A DNA stretch of 64,000 bases from an uncultured Bacteroidota bacterium (GTDB lineage: Bacteria; Bacteroidota; Bacteroidia; Bacteroidales; P3): NCBI GenBank assembly GCA_902776365.1, contig CACYPU010000012.1, forward strand, positions 47,425-111,424, in the 5' to 3' direction. The position numbers and the translations under genes were made by a program. A model generated the notes under the pieces. That model was not told the DNA's origin, did no database searches, and saw nothing but the letters and a program-made list of their open reading frames with translations. Position 1 is the first letter of the stretch, and every line of letters starts with the position of its first letter. This document shows positions 40,779 through 49,700 of the stretch, piece after piece.

Positions 40779-41261
40779 ATGGAGACCAAATATTTCTACG
40801 CAGAAAACGGGTTGCAGTTCGGCCCCTTCACCAAAGAAGAACTCAGAACACGACATATCTCGCCCAACACCCTTGTGTGGCACGCTGGAATGCCCGACTG
40901 GGTCCCCGCCCGAAAGATAGATGAATTGGGCGACCTCTTCGCCGTCCCCACCCCGCCACCCATCCCGCAGTATAACCCCATTGATTCTCCCGATATTGAT
41001 TCCTACAAACCCGAACAGAGCGGCAACGGCATCGCTAAAACCCTCAAAATATTATGCATCGTCGGTATTGTCTTCGCCGGCCTTATGCACATTCTCGGCT
41101 GGGTGATGTTGCTCGACAGAGACAGAAGTTGGGGTTACTACGGTCTCATTCGCGGCATCGACTCGGAATGGGGACTGCTCTATATGATGGTCTCCATCTT
41201 CTTCCTCGTCTTCTGTATCCTCCGTTTGATTGGTATCAACAGACAATTGAAAAATAACTGA
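40779..41261 (+). CDS. GYF_2 (DUF4339) domain membrane protein
   Basis: A 160-aa protein. Residues 4-55 form a GYF_2 domain (YFYAENGLQFGPFTKEELR, ISPNTLVWHAGMPDWVPA), a module thought to bind proline-rich peptides; a proline-rich linker (PTPPPIPQYNP) and two transmembrane helices follow. The domain is probably cytoplasmic and tethered to the membrane. Partner unknown; the small membrane protein upstream is a candidate. Confidence 0.8.
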   Translation: METKYFYAENGLQFGPFTKEELRTRHISPNTLVWHAGMPDWVPARKIDELGDLFAVPTPPPIPQYNPIDSPDIDSYKPEQSGNGIAKTLKILCIVGIVFAGLMHILGWVMLLDRDRSWGYYGLIRGIDSEWGLLYMMVSIFFLVFCILRLIGINRQLKNN

Positions 41262-41340
41262 ACGGGCAATAAAAACATCTTTCGGACGTTAAAATGCAAT
41301 AAAACACCCTGCAAGGGTACTTAATAGAAAACTCATTGAT

Positions 41341-42384
41341 ATGAAAAAGATATTCATAGTTTTGCTCATGGCCCTGCCTATTGTGGCCGGTGCACAGACC
41401 AAAATCAAAGAAACTGCCGTGCCGCGCTCGGTGCTCCTCACCCTCGAGAAGACCTACGACTCCTACAAGGTGAAGACCTGGTACCAGGCCCCTGGTCAGT
41501 TCATCGCCGAAATCATCATCGACGGCCAGGAAGGTCGCAGCTACTTCACCGCCGGCGGCGACTGGCAGTACTCATCCTTCCCCGTCAAGTTCGAGGAATG
41601 CCCCACCATGCTCACCTCCTACTTCAACAACAACTACCCGGGCTACCGTGTCAAGAGTATCGATTATGTCGAGGAGATGAGCGGCGACAACTACTACCGC
41701 ATGATTATCACCAAGCAGGGCATCTCCGACACTGACTTTGAGCTGATTTTCGACACCCGCGGAAAGCTCATGAAGAGCAACGCCCCCGACCCCGCCGCCG
41801 TCAAGCGCGACTACTACACCCATAACAACCCCGACGCCACCGATGACGAAGTGACCCAGGCCACCAAGACCCAGTCCAGCCGCCATCGCGGTCGCCCCGC
41901 CCCCAAGACCGACGAGCCCCAGGTCGAGCAGTTCCAGCCCCCTCAGGCCGCTGTCGACTACTTTGAGAAGAACCTCCAGAAACGCCTCAAATCCGGCCCC
42001 GAATGGATTAACCGCAACGGCCAGTATGCTGTGGCCTACTACACCGACAAGCAGAAAGTCGAGATGGACGCCGTCTTCGACATCAACACCGGCGCCCCCA
42101 TCATGACCGGCAAGGTCCTCATCAAAGACCGCTACAACAACACCATCAAGAAATACCTCGCCGAGAAATTCAACGGCGAGAAATACACCATCGAGAAGAT
42201 GGTCGTCTACGAGTACAACTCCAAGTACCGTGGACCCGACGGCAAGAAGCCCAAACCCTACACCTACGTCGTCGTCAGCCAGAAAATCGACGGCAAGAAG
42301 AAATTCATCCGCATGGAGTTCGACAGCAAGGGCAACTTCCTCAACCTCCTCGCCCAGCCCCTCGACGAGAAAGACGTGCAGTAG
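41341..42384 (+). CDS. Secreted protein with two PepSY-like domains
   Basis: A 347-aa exported protein (signal MKKIFIVLLMALPIVAGA). Two similar halves, about residues 25-150 and 205-345, carry PepSY-like/BLIP-type patterns (LLTLEKTYDSYKVKTWYQ...; AVDYFEKNLQKRLKSGPEW...), joined by a basic proline-rich linker (RHRGRPAPKTDEPQ). Probably periplasmic; function unknown. Confidence 0.65.
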   Translation: MKKIFIVLLMALPIVAGAQTKIKETAVPRSVLLTLEKTYDSYKVKTWYQAPGQFIAEIIIDGQEGRSYFTAGGDWQYSSFPVKFEECPTMLTSYFNNNYPGYRVKSIDYVEEMSGDNYYRMIITKQGISDTDFELIFDTRGKLMKSNAPDPAAVKRDYYTHNNPDATDDEVTQATKTQSSRHRGRPAPKTDEPQVEQFQPPQAAVDYFEKNLQKRLKSGPEWINRNGQYAVAYYTDKQKVEMDAVFDINTGAPIMTGKVLIKDRYNNTIKKYLAEKFNGEKYTIEKMVVYEYNSKYRGPDGKKPKPYTYVVVSQKIDGKKKFIRMEFDSKGNFLNLLAQPLDEKDVQ

Positions 42385-42425
42385 CAGTTAATAGATTATA
42401 GTTAATAGATAATAGTTAAAAGTTA
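42385..42425. repeat. Short repeat tract (AGTTAATAGAT)
   Basis: Units AGTTAATAG, ATTATAGTTAATAG, ATAATAGTTAAAAG; same word family at 50317, 59683 and 61776. Confidence 0.7.
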
Positions 42426-42451
42426 GCAAATAACTGGATGATAATCAATAA

Positions 42452-42485
42452 AAGAGACGGTCGTTTGGATCGTCTCTTGCTTTTT
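42452..42485 (+). terminator. Rho-independent terminator
   Basis: AAGAGACG/CGTCTCTT with 11-nt loop, then GCTTTTT. Ends the unit containing the PepSY-like gene. Confidence 0.8.
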
Positions 42486-42515
42486 CTGTATAACTGGCTT
42501 ATACTTAATGTTTTC

Positions 42516-42557
42516 TACCACTGTTCTTCCATTGTTCTTTCATTGTTCTTTCATTTT
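42516..42557. repeat. Short repeat tract (CATTGTTCTT)
   Basis: Units CACTGTTCTTC, CATTGTTCTTT, CATTGTTCTTT, CATTTT; related to CACTGTTTTACCATTGTT at 21217. Confidence 0.75.
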
Positions 42558-42597
42558 AATGGGAAAACAATGGTAGAAGAATATGGAAATGAGGGTT

Positions 42598-43713
42598 TTA
42601 TTCACCCTTCAGGGCTTTCTCCACCTCGTGGACGAGTCTTTCGCCTCGGAAATTGCCGAGGACGGTGCCGTCGCGGTCGATGAGGAAGAGCTGCGGGAGG
42701 GAGGAGAATCCGTAGAGTTTGGCAATGCCGTTATAGGCGGTGTCCAGCATGTGTGGGTACGGCAGGTTCATGGCATAGAGCCCCGCCAGATGGTTCTCGG
42801 GATAGTCGAAGGCTCCAACGCCCACAATGACCAGCCCCTGGTCGGCGTATTTCTTGTACAGCGGTTTCAGGTATTCCGTGATTTCCTGTCGGCAAGGGTA
42901 GCACCAGGAGGCCCAGAAATCCACCACCGCCACATGGCCTTTGATGAGCTTCGACAGGCGTGTGCTTTTCCCTGTGGCGTAATCCAAAGCCTCGAAATCC
43001 ACGAAGTGCTGACCTTTACCCATAGACCGTTGGGCCAGACTTAGCTGATGATTCTCGCTCAGGGGGCGGTAGTTGCGCACCGAAGGCGGTGCGGCGTTGT
43101 AGAGCGAGTCGAGCCGGTTGCGTTGTTCCATGAGGGTGTCGGAATAGTAACGGCCGAACTCGAGGAGACGGCCATAGCATTCCCCCAGGATGTGGGCTCC
43201 GGCAAGGTTGTCGCTGTTGTCGGCATAGATTTGCAGGCTTGTCTCGTAGAAGAGGCGCGAGAGCTCGTCCCATACGGCACGGTAGGCAATGGAATCGTCG
43301 TTGTCCGCATATTCGTACAATTGCTGCTCCAGTCGTTTCTCGGGACCTACAAAGCGGTACAGCTGCTCGTTGGTGCGGTTGCCGCTGGCGGTGACATCGG
43401 TGAAGTCGATGGTCACCTCCATGCCGGGTTCCACCACCACGGGCAAGTGGATGTTGTACAGGTCGGTAATCCAGCCCATGAAGGCGGTGTCGGTATGGCC
43501 CCGGAAGGTGCATTGCCAGTCGTTTACTTCGACGGTATCGAGACCCTTCTGCAGCTGCCAGTTCATTAGCCACACCTGCGCCCCATCCTCCATCTCTATC
43601 GGCAGGTTCTCCATGGTGATGGTGTAATTGTTTTCCTGTGCCTTTACTGGATTTGCCAGCAACATTGCGCCCAAGGCGAGGACGGCAAGGGATTTGATGA
43701 TGTGATGTTGCAT
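42598..43713 (-). CDS. Secreted TlpA-like thiol-disulfide oxidoreductase
   Basis: A 371-aa exported protein (signal MQHHIIKSLAVLALGAMLLA). The N-terminal part is a DUF4369-like beta domain; from about residue 245 it is a thioredoxin/TlpA fold with active site WCYPC (C271, C274) and cis-proline region SLPQLF (Pro340). Likely reduces or exchanges disulfides of exported proteins, as in other Bacteroidetes TlpA/ResA-like lipoproteins. Its first 11 residues are identical to those of the next minus-strand gene. Confidence 0.85.
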   Translation of the reverse strand: MQHHIIKSLAVLALGAMLLANPVKAQENNYTITMENLPIEMEDGAQVWLMNWQLQKGLDTVEVNDWQCTFRGHTDTAFMGWITDLYNIHLPVVVEPGMEVTIDFTDVTASGNRTNEQLYRFVGPEKRLEQQLYEYADNDDSIAYRAVWDELSRLFYETSLQIYADNSDNLAGAHILGECYGRLLEFGRYYSDTLMEQRNRLDSLYNAAPPSVRNYRPLSENHQLSLAQRSMGKGQHFVDFEALDYATGKSTRLSKLIKGHVAVVDFWASWCYPCRQEITEYLKPLYKKYADQGLVIVGVGAFDYPENHLAGLYAMNLPYPHMLDTAYNGIAKLYGFSSLPQLFLIDRDGTVLGNFRGERLVHEVEKALKGE

Positions 43714-43734
43714 TTTGGATGTGTTTTTGGTGGT

Positions 43735-44505
43735 TCAAAATTGCATCGTGAGGCCGCACTCTAGTTCGCAGAGGTGCATTGCGACGGATGTAACCTTGCG
43801 GGGAATCATTGTGGTGGGGGACACCGGGGTGACACTGTAGCGGCCGTTGTCGGCAGGCGAGTAGGACAGCGAGACGAAAGGCTTGAGCGTGAACGCGCCG
43901 TAAGGGATTTCGAACTGGAAGCCGACCACGCCGTAGACATCGACACTGCGGTCGTACTCAATGCCAATGTCGGCGCGGGTGTCCTGCAGGTCGCTGAAAC
44001 CGATGGTGACAGGATTCTCAACAGAGAGGCCGAGGGTGGTCAGCCCCGCTCCGGCGAACAGCTCGAAGCTCGAACCGGCACGCGTCACCCAGCGGAAGTT
44101 GGCAGTGACTGGCACAGCGATGTCTCGATAGACAGAGTTGAGGCTGCCGACCAGGCCGTAGTTGCCGTCGGACACAAAGGAGAGCGTCTGGATGGTGTGG
44201 CGGTGCTTGTATTTCAACTTTGCCTCAATAGACCAGCTGTCGTTGAAGCGGTACTGATAGTCGAAATGGATGGTGAAAAGGGAACTCTGCACGGTGTGGA
44301 GGCTGACCTTGTAGCCGAAGTAGCCCGAGAGGTACTGGTTGAATGAACCCACGTTGTCAAGCAACGTCGTGCTCACGCCAAAGCCAAACTGGTGTTTCTT
44401 TAAGTCGAAGGTAGGACAGCGATAGTTGCCCTGTGCGCTAGCCGCGCCGATTGACAGAAAGACCATAGCATAGACGGCGAGGGATTTGATGATGTGGTGT
44501 TGCAT
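43735..44505 (-). CDS. Outer-membrane beta-barrel protein
   Basis: A 256-aa exported protein beginning MQHHIIKSLAV and rich in alternating strands (FTIHFDYQYRFNDSWSIEAKLKYK, IAVPVTANFRWVTRAGSSFELFAGAGL, VVGFQFEIPYGAFTLKPFVSLSY) with a terminal GLTMQF, typical of Bacteroidetes barrels. The start at 44505 is chosen because it gives a clean signal peptide; the longer frame upstream is translated repeat DNA. 21 nt upstream of the TlpA-like gene. Confidence 0.7.
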   Translation of the reverse strand: MQHHIIKSLAVYAMVFLSIGAASAQGNYRCPTFDLKKHQFGFGVSTTLLDNVGSFNQYLSGYFGYKVSLHTVQSSLFTIHFDYQYRFNDSWSIEAKLKYKHRHTIQTLSFVSDGNYGLVGSLNSVYRDIAVPVTANFRWVTRAGSSFELFAGAGLTTLGLSVENPVTIGFSDLQDTRADIGIEYDRSVDVYGVVGFQFEIPYGAFTLKPFVSLSYSPADNGRYSVTPVSPTTMIPRKVTSVAMHLCELECGLTMQF

Positions 44506-44527
44506 GTTGGGTGTGTGTTTGATAAAG

Positions 44528-44600
44528 GGTATTATTGTTTGCGGTAATGGGTATTGTTGCACGCTGTAATGGGTATTATCGCCGACGGTAATGGGTATTG
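44528..44600. repeat. Tandem GGTAATGGGTATTRTTG repeat upstream of the barrel gene
   Basis: GGGTATTATT, GGGTATTGTT, GGGTATTATC and GGGTATTGTC recur at 24- to 25-nt intervals, each preceded (after the first) by GTAAT. They lie between the lipoprotein stop and the barrel gene. Confidence 0.75.
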
Positions 44601-44630
44601 TCACAAAGCCGCCCGCGTGATGGAGATAGG

Positions 44631-45119
44631 CTATTCTTTGCTAAACCCCTTCCATCCGTACGTTGTTTCAATCTCGATGGAATCGGTGTTGACAAGTCTG
44701 ATAGCTGCATTGTTGTACGAGTCATCACCGCCACCGTAAAAGTGTCCTGTATCACCAGCGAATGTATAGGTCGAATGGTAGGTATAATCTCCGTAAAGAT
44801 GTGGACTACCGTCACCATAGGGACCGTCATTGCTTTCGTAAATGCGGATAGAATAGCTGACATTGCTGTCTGTCGCGAAATCAATTTTCACAAAATAAGA
44901 TTCGCCCCAATGACAGATGTGCTCTTCTCCGTTGTCGTCAGTCCAGGGCCACTCTCCCTGACGGCCATAGGCTCCGTCCCATTTAGTGCCTTTCAGCACG
45001 TTTTGCTCCTGTGGAGTATTTGGAGTTTCTGTTTTTTCTTTCTCGCAGCCGACGGCAGTCGTCAGCAGCATTGCGCCCGTGGCGAGGACGGTGAAGATTT
45101 TGATGATGAGATGTTTCAT
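44631..45119 (-). CDS. Small lipoprotein, function unknown
   Basis: A 162-aa protein with lipoprotein signal MKHLIIKIFTVLATGAMLL and lipobox cysteine near residue 25 (AVGCEKEK). The mature chain is rich in Asp, Gly and aromatic residues (KWDGAYGRQGEWPWTDDNG, GGGDDSYNN) and resembles small lipocalin-like Bacteroidetes proteins. It is preceded by the 22-nt TATAC array and no standard -7 box was found. Confidence 0.65.
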   Translation of the reverse strand: MKHLIIKIFTVLATGAMLLTTAVGCEKEKTETPNTPQEQNVLKGTKWDGAYGRQGEWPWTDDNGEEHICHWGESYFVKIDFATDSNVSYSIRIYESNDGPYGDGSPHLYGDYTYHSTYTFAGDTGHFYGGGDDSYNNAAIRLVNTDSIEIETTYGWKGFSKE

Positions 45120-45160
45120 TGTCTTTATTTTAAAGATTATTATTAAGCTCTGAAATTTAA

Positions 45161-45280
45161 GTATACTTTTTCTTCAAAAAAGGTATACATTTCTACACTA
45201 AAAAGGTATACATTTTTACATAAAAACCTATACATTTTTTACTATAAAACCTATACCTTTTTTTTCAATAAAATGTATAC
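45161..45280. repeat. Six-copy TATAC array with 22-24 bp period
   Basis: GTATAC or CTATAC begins at 45161, 45183, 45206, 45228, 45251 and 45275 (spacings 22, 23, 22, 23, 24). Each is followed by a T-run and an A-run; rough unit GTATACATTTTTACATAAAA. It fills the space between two co-directional minus-strand genes. Confidence 0.85.
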
Positions 45281-45316
45281 ATTTTCTAATGTGCTGTAGT
45301 ATCATCGTTTAGAGGT

Positions 45317-45781
45317 TCACCAGTTGACTTCTTCATAATTGTAGCAAAAGACGGCATGCATCTCGGCGGCGTTGTGGGTGTGGAAGACGGCGAATGTCTT
45401 GCTGTCGCAGGAGATGGCGAGGATTTCGGCGTCGGGGGAGTCGCCGCGAACGACCTGCGCGTAGTCGCGGCGGCTGACCTGACGGGAGAAGATTGCGTGG
45501 GGGTCGAGATTCTCTATGGTTTCGACAATGTCGGAGAGGGCGAAGTCGGCGCAGAGTGCCTGCCAGGCGCTGTCGGTGGTGGCTTCGAGGAGGGTGACGT
45601 CGAGGGTGAGGGTGTCATTGACGGGGAAGTTGTGGATGTAGCTGGCGGCGATGCCGTCGGCATGTTCGTAGTGGCGGTAGAGGTCGCTGACCTGGCGTTG
45701 CGGGGCGGTGTATCGCCACACGGCGACAGCGACGGCGAGGATTGCCGCAGCAACTAGGAGTGTTTTATGCCATTTTTTCAT
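45317..45781 (-). CDS. Membrane-anchored protein of the ECF sigma operon
   Basis: A 154-aa protein with one N-terminal hydrophobic segment (TLLVAAAILAVAVAVWRY) and an acidic extracytoplasmic domain. No family recognised. It starts within the stop of the preceding small gene (ATGA overlap), so it is part of the sigma factor operon and could act in signal input; that is inference. Confidence 0.6.
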   Translation of the reverse strand: MKKWHKTLLVAAAILAVAVAVWRYTAPQRQVSDLYRHYEHADGIAASYIHNFPVNDTLTLDVTLLEATTDSAWQALCADFALSDIVETIENLDPHAIFSRQVSRRDYAQVVRGDSPDAEILAISCDSKTFAVFHTHNAAEMHAVFCYNYEEVNW

Positions 45782-46062
45782 ATCGTTGCCATTATTACGT
45801 TTATACGGGAACAGGCTTGGGCGGTGCAGCACTGGAGGTCGCCGCTGACGAAGGTGTCGGAGCGGTGGGGGACGAGGAATGAAGCTGCCACCAGGGTCGC
45901 CGCCGCAGCGAGGGCGGCTGCGCGTTGCCGCCTCCCGCGACGGACGGCCCAGCGGTGGAGGTCGGCATTGTGCTCGGCAGCGAGGGCGGCCACATGTTCG
46001 CGGCCGCGGCGGTAGCTCTCGGCGTCGGCTTCAAGGCGTTGCAGTAATTTTTCTTGGGTCAT
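45778..46062 (-). CDS. Small single-pass membrane protein, putative anti-sigma factor
   Basis: A 94-aa protein: basic, helical cytoplasmic N-terminus (LLQRLEADAESYRRGREH), one transmembrane helix near residues 46-64, short outside tail. It overlaps the sigma factor gene and the downstream gene by 4 nt each. Position and topology suggest an anti-sigma factor, but it lacks a recognisable zinc-anti-sigma motif. Confidence 0.55.
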   Translation of the reverse strand: MTQEKLLQRLEADAESYRRGREHVAALAAEHNADLHRWAVRRGRRQRAAALAAAATLVAASFLVPHRSDTFVSGDLQCCTAQACSRINVIMATI

Positions 46063-46562
46063 ATCTTGTTGTTGTTTTTCATTTTTGCTATCATGCGGAG
46101 ACGCATCCGCTGGAAGGAGTCGACACGCATGCCGAGATGTTCGGCGATTTCGAGGTCGGTGAGGTCGCGTAGCATCAACGTGAGGGCCAGCCGCTCGCGG
46201 TCGTTGAGGCAGGTGGCGAGTTCTTCGATAAATTCGGCATTGGGGTGGTCATCGGGTGCCACAAGGGTGTCGGCCAGGTGTGGGTCGAGGGTCTCGGTCT
46301 CGATGGCGGGACGGCGTTTGTGGTGGGAGAGGACGTCGCGGCAGTTCCAGACGACCCAGGCGGCCTCCTCGAGACGCGAGACGTTGGACCTGAGGGCACC
46401 GATACGCTGCCAGAGGGCCACATAGCAGTCCTGCACGAGGTCGTCGCACTGTGCCTCGTTGCCGTGTGCGCCACGCCAGCACAGCCGCCGTATGAGTCCG
46501 CGGTGGCGCCCAATCAGACGATCCAGCCTATCATAGCCGTTGTTCGGTTTGTCCTGTTCCAT
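46059..46562 (-). CDS. ECF-type RNA polymerase sigma factor
   Basis: A 167-aa sigma-70-family protein. Region 2 is visible at DDLVQDCYVALWQRI and region 4 at LALTLMLRDLTDLEIAEHLG with the helix-turn-helix recognition helix VDSFQRMRLRMIAKMK. The start MEQDKPNN at 46562 is preferred; an upstream in-frame ATG would add 13 proline-rich residues. First gene of a three-gene overlapping operon. Its regulon is unknown. Confidence 0.82.
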   Translation of the reverse strand: MEQDKPNNGYDRLDRLIGRHRGLIRRLCWRGAHGNEAQCDDLVQDCYVALWQRIGALRSNVSRLEEAAWVVWNCRDVLSHHKRRPAIETETLDPHLADTLVAPDDHPNAEFIEELATCLNDRERLALTLMLRDLTDLEIAEHLGMRVDSFQRMRLRMIAKMKNNNKI

Positions 46563-46658
46563 GCTCCTTGGCACCCGTGGTGTGTCGGGTGTTCCACCCA
46601 TATAATAGCCAAAATTTTTGGATTAGCGGACAAAGGAGTAAATTTTTTTTTCTTACCT

Positions 46659-46755
46659 CTTGGTTTTTAGTTCTTACCTCTTAGTTCTTACCTCATAGTT
46701 CTTAGCTCTTACCTCTTAGTTCTTACCTCATAGTTCTTAGCTCTTACCTCTTAGC
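46659..46755. repeat. CTTAGTTCTTACCT repeat tract containing the mfd stop codon
   Basis: About seven units of CTTAGTTCTTACCT or CATAGTTCTTAGCT in tandem. The last four residues of Mfd (RGKS) and its stop codon lie inside the tract. Confidence 0.85.
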
Positions 46756-49700
46756 TCAGAAAGCACGTTGATGGCAGCAGTGATGGATTGGACGTCTTCG
46801 ACCGAGAGGGTGAGGCGGTCGGGGGTCTCCTTGAGGCGGGAGGTACGGGGGTGCGCCTGGGCGAACTGGATAACCTTTTCCAGGTGAGAGGTGAAAGGTG
46901 AAAGGTGAGAGGTGAGGATTGACGAACTGAGATGGAGGAGCATGCGGTCTTGCTTGAGGACGATTTTCTCGATGCCGAACTCCTTGGCCATGCGGCGCAG
47001 GGTGATGGTGCGGATGAGCTCGAGGGCGCAGGGCGGCACGGGGCCGAAGCGGTCCTCCAGGTGGAGGCGGTAGGTGTCAAGCTCCTCTTCGGTGCTGAGT
47101 TCATTTAATTCCTTATATAATAGCAGACGCTCGGAGACGGAGGTGACGTAGTCGTCGGGCAGCAGCACCTCGAGGTCGGTCTCGATGGTGCACTCCTTCA
47201 CATACTCCTTGTTCTCTTCGGCCTCGGCGGCGAATAGGTCGGCGAAGTCGCTCTCTTTCAGTTCCTCGATGGCTTCGTTGAGGATTTTGTGGTACATGTC
47301 GTAGCCTATCTCGGATATGAAGCCGCTTTGTTCAGCACCGAGGATGTTGCCGGCGCCGCGGATATCGAGGTCGCGCATGGCGATGTTGAAGCCGGAGCCG
47401 ATGGAAGAGAACTCCTCGATGGCTTTGAGGCGTCGCTGGGCATCGGGTGTGAGGGTGAGGTAGGAGGGGATGAGGAGGTAGCAGAAGGCCTTGCGGTTGG
47501 AGCGACCCACGCGGCCGCGCATCTGGTGCAGGTCGCTGAGACCGAACTGCTGCGCATTGTTGATAATCATGGTGTTGGCGTTCGGGATGTCGAGTCCGTT
47601 CTCCACGATGGAGGTGGCCACAAGCACGTCGATGTCGCCTTCGAGGAAGCGCATCAGTGTCTCTTCGGCATCCTTGCCCTCCATGCGGCCGTGAGCCATC
47701 GCCACTCGGGCGTCGGGCACGAGGCGCTGCACGAGGCCCGCCATCTCGGGCAGGTTCTCCACGCGGTTGGAGATGAAGAAGGTCTGGCCGCCGCGGTCCA
47801 TCTCATACATGATGGCGTCGCGGATAAGCTCCTCGTTGAAGTCGGAGAGCTCGGTCTCAATGGGCTGGCGGTTGGGTGGCGGAGTCTGGATGACGCTGAG
47901 GTCGCGGGCTCCCATGAGCGAGAACTGCAGGGTGCGTGGGATGGGCGTGGCGGTGAGGGTGAGGCAGTCGACACCCACCTTCAGCTGCTTGAGCTTCTCT
48001 TTGGCGCTGACGCCGAACTTCTGTTCCTCGTCGATGATGAGGAGTCCGAGATCCTTGAATTTGAGGTTCTTATTGGTGATGGCGTGGGTGCCGATGAGGA
48101 TGTCTATCTTGCCAGCCTCCACGTCCTTGTATATCTGGTTTTTCTCCTTGGTGGTGCGGAATCGGTTGAGGTAGTCGACGCGTACGGGCATGCCCTTGAG
48201 ACGTTCGCGGAAGGTATTGTAGTGCTGGAAGGCGAGGATGGTGTTGGGCACGAGGACGGCCACCTGCTTGTCGTCGCAGCAGGCCTTGAAGGCGGCGCGG
48301 ATGGCCACCTCGGTCTTGCCGAAGCCCACGTCGCCACAGATGAGGCGGTCCATGGGGGCGCGTCCTTCCATGTCGTGCTTCACGGCCACGGTGGCTTTGA
48401 GCTGGTCAGGGGTGTCCTCATAGAGAAACGAGGCCTCGAGTTGTTCCTGCATCGAGCAGTCCTCGCTGAAGGCGAAGCCCTGCGAGGCTTTGCGCTTGGC
48501 GTAGAGGGCGATGAGGTCTTTGGCGATGTCCTTGACCTGCTTCTTGGTTTTGGCCTTGAGCACCTGCCAGGTGTTGGAGCCCAGCCGGTTGAGGGTGGGG
48601 GCTTCGCCCTCACGTCCCACATAGCGCGAGATTTTGTGCAGGCCGTGGATGGAGATGTAGAGCACGTCGCCGCCCTTGTAAATGAGGCGGATAAGCTCCT
48701 GACTCTTACCGTTGTTGGTCACTTTCTCGAGGCCCGAGAAGCGGCCTACGCCGTAGTCGATATGGGTGACGAAGTCGCCGGGCTTCAGCTCGAAGAGCTC
48801 CTTGAGGGTCAGTGCCTCGTGGGCGGAGCGGAGGTCCTTGACGGTGTATTTGTGGTAGCGGTCGAAGATTTCGTGGTCGGTGTAGCAGAGGACTTTCTCG
48901 TCGTGGTCAATGAAACCGTGAGAGATATTAATATTAAGGAGTGAAAGGGAGTGAAAAGGAGTGAAAGGGAGTGAAGAGACATTACCATCGGGCGCTGCCA
49001 GGATTTTCTCCAGACGTTTCTGCTGGCTTTCGCCCGAGACGGTGATAATCAGTTTATAGCCTTCGTCTTCGTGTTGGCGCAGGTTTTCCTGCAGCATGTC
49101 GAACTGTTTGTTGAAGGCGGGCTGCGGGTCGCTGTGGTGCTCGATGCGGTCGGCCTGGGAGAAGTAGTGACTGTTTCCGTATTCTACAATCTTGCAGTCG
49201 AGGAGTTTGTGGAGGAACTCGTTGGCGGAGCAGCTCATCTCCTCGGGCTTGGGGAGGTTGCCGACCACGGGGTGTTCCTTGTCGGCCATGCGGTCGTCGT
49301 AGGCTTTGCGGGTGTCGGCCAGCAGCTTTTCCATCTGCTCGGCAGCCATCATCAGGCTCTGCGTCCAGACGATATCGTCGGCACCGAAATACTCTATCAG
49401 CGACACTCTGGAACTATTGTCTTGCACTCCTTTGCACTCCTCAGCACCCCCTTGCACTCCGGTGAAATCTGGTACGATATCGATCCGGTCCATCTGCTTC
49501 ACGCTGAGCTGGCTGACGGTGTCGTAGGTGCGGAGGGAGTCAACCTCGTCGTCGAAGAACTCGATGCGGAAGGGCAGGTCGGAGGCGTAGGAGTAGACGT
49601 CGACAATGCCGCCGCGCACAGCGTACTGGCCGGGCTCCACGACGAAGTCCTCGCGCTCGAAGCCCATCTCCTGCAGGCGCTCTACGGCCTCCCACATGTC

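Noticed and set aside
47289-48944. Long plus-strand open frame opposite mfd
   Set aside because: Shadow of mfd with biased composition and no start context.
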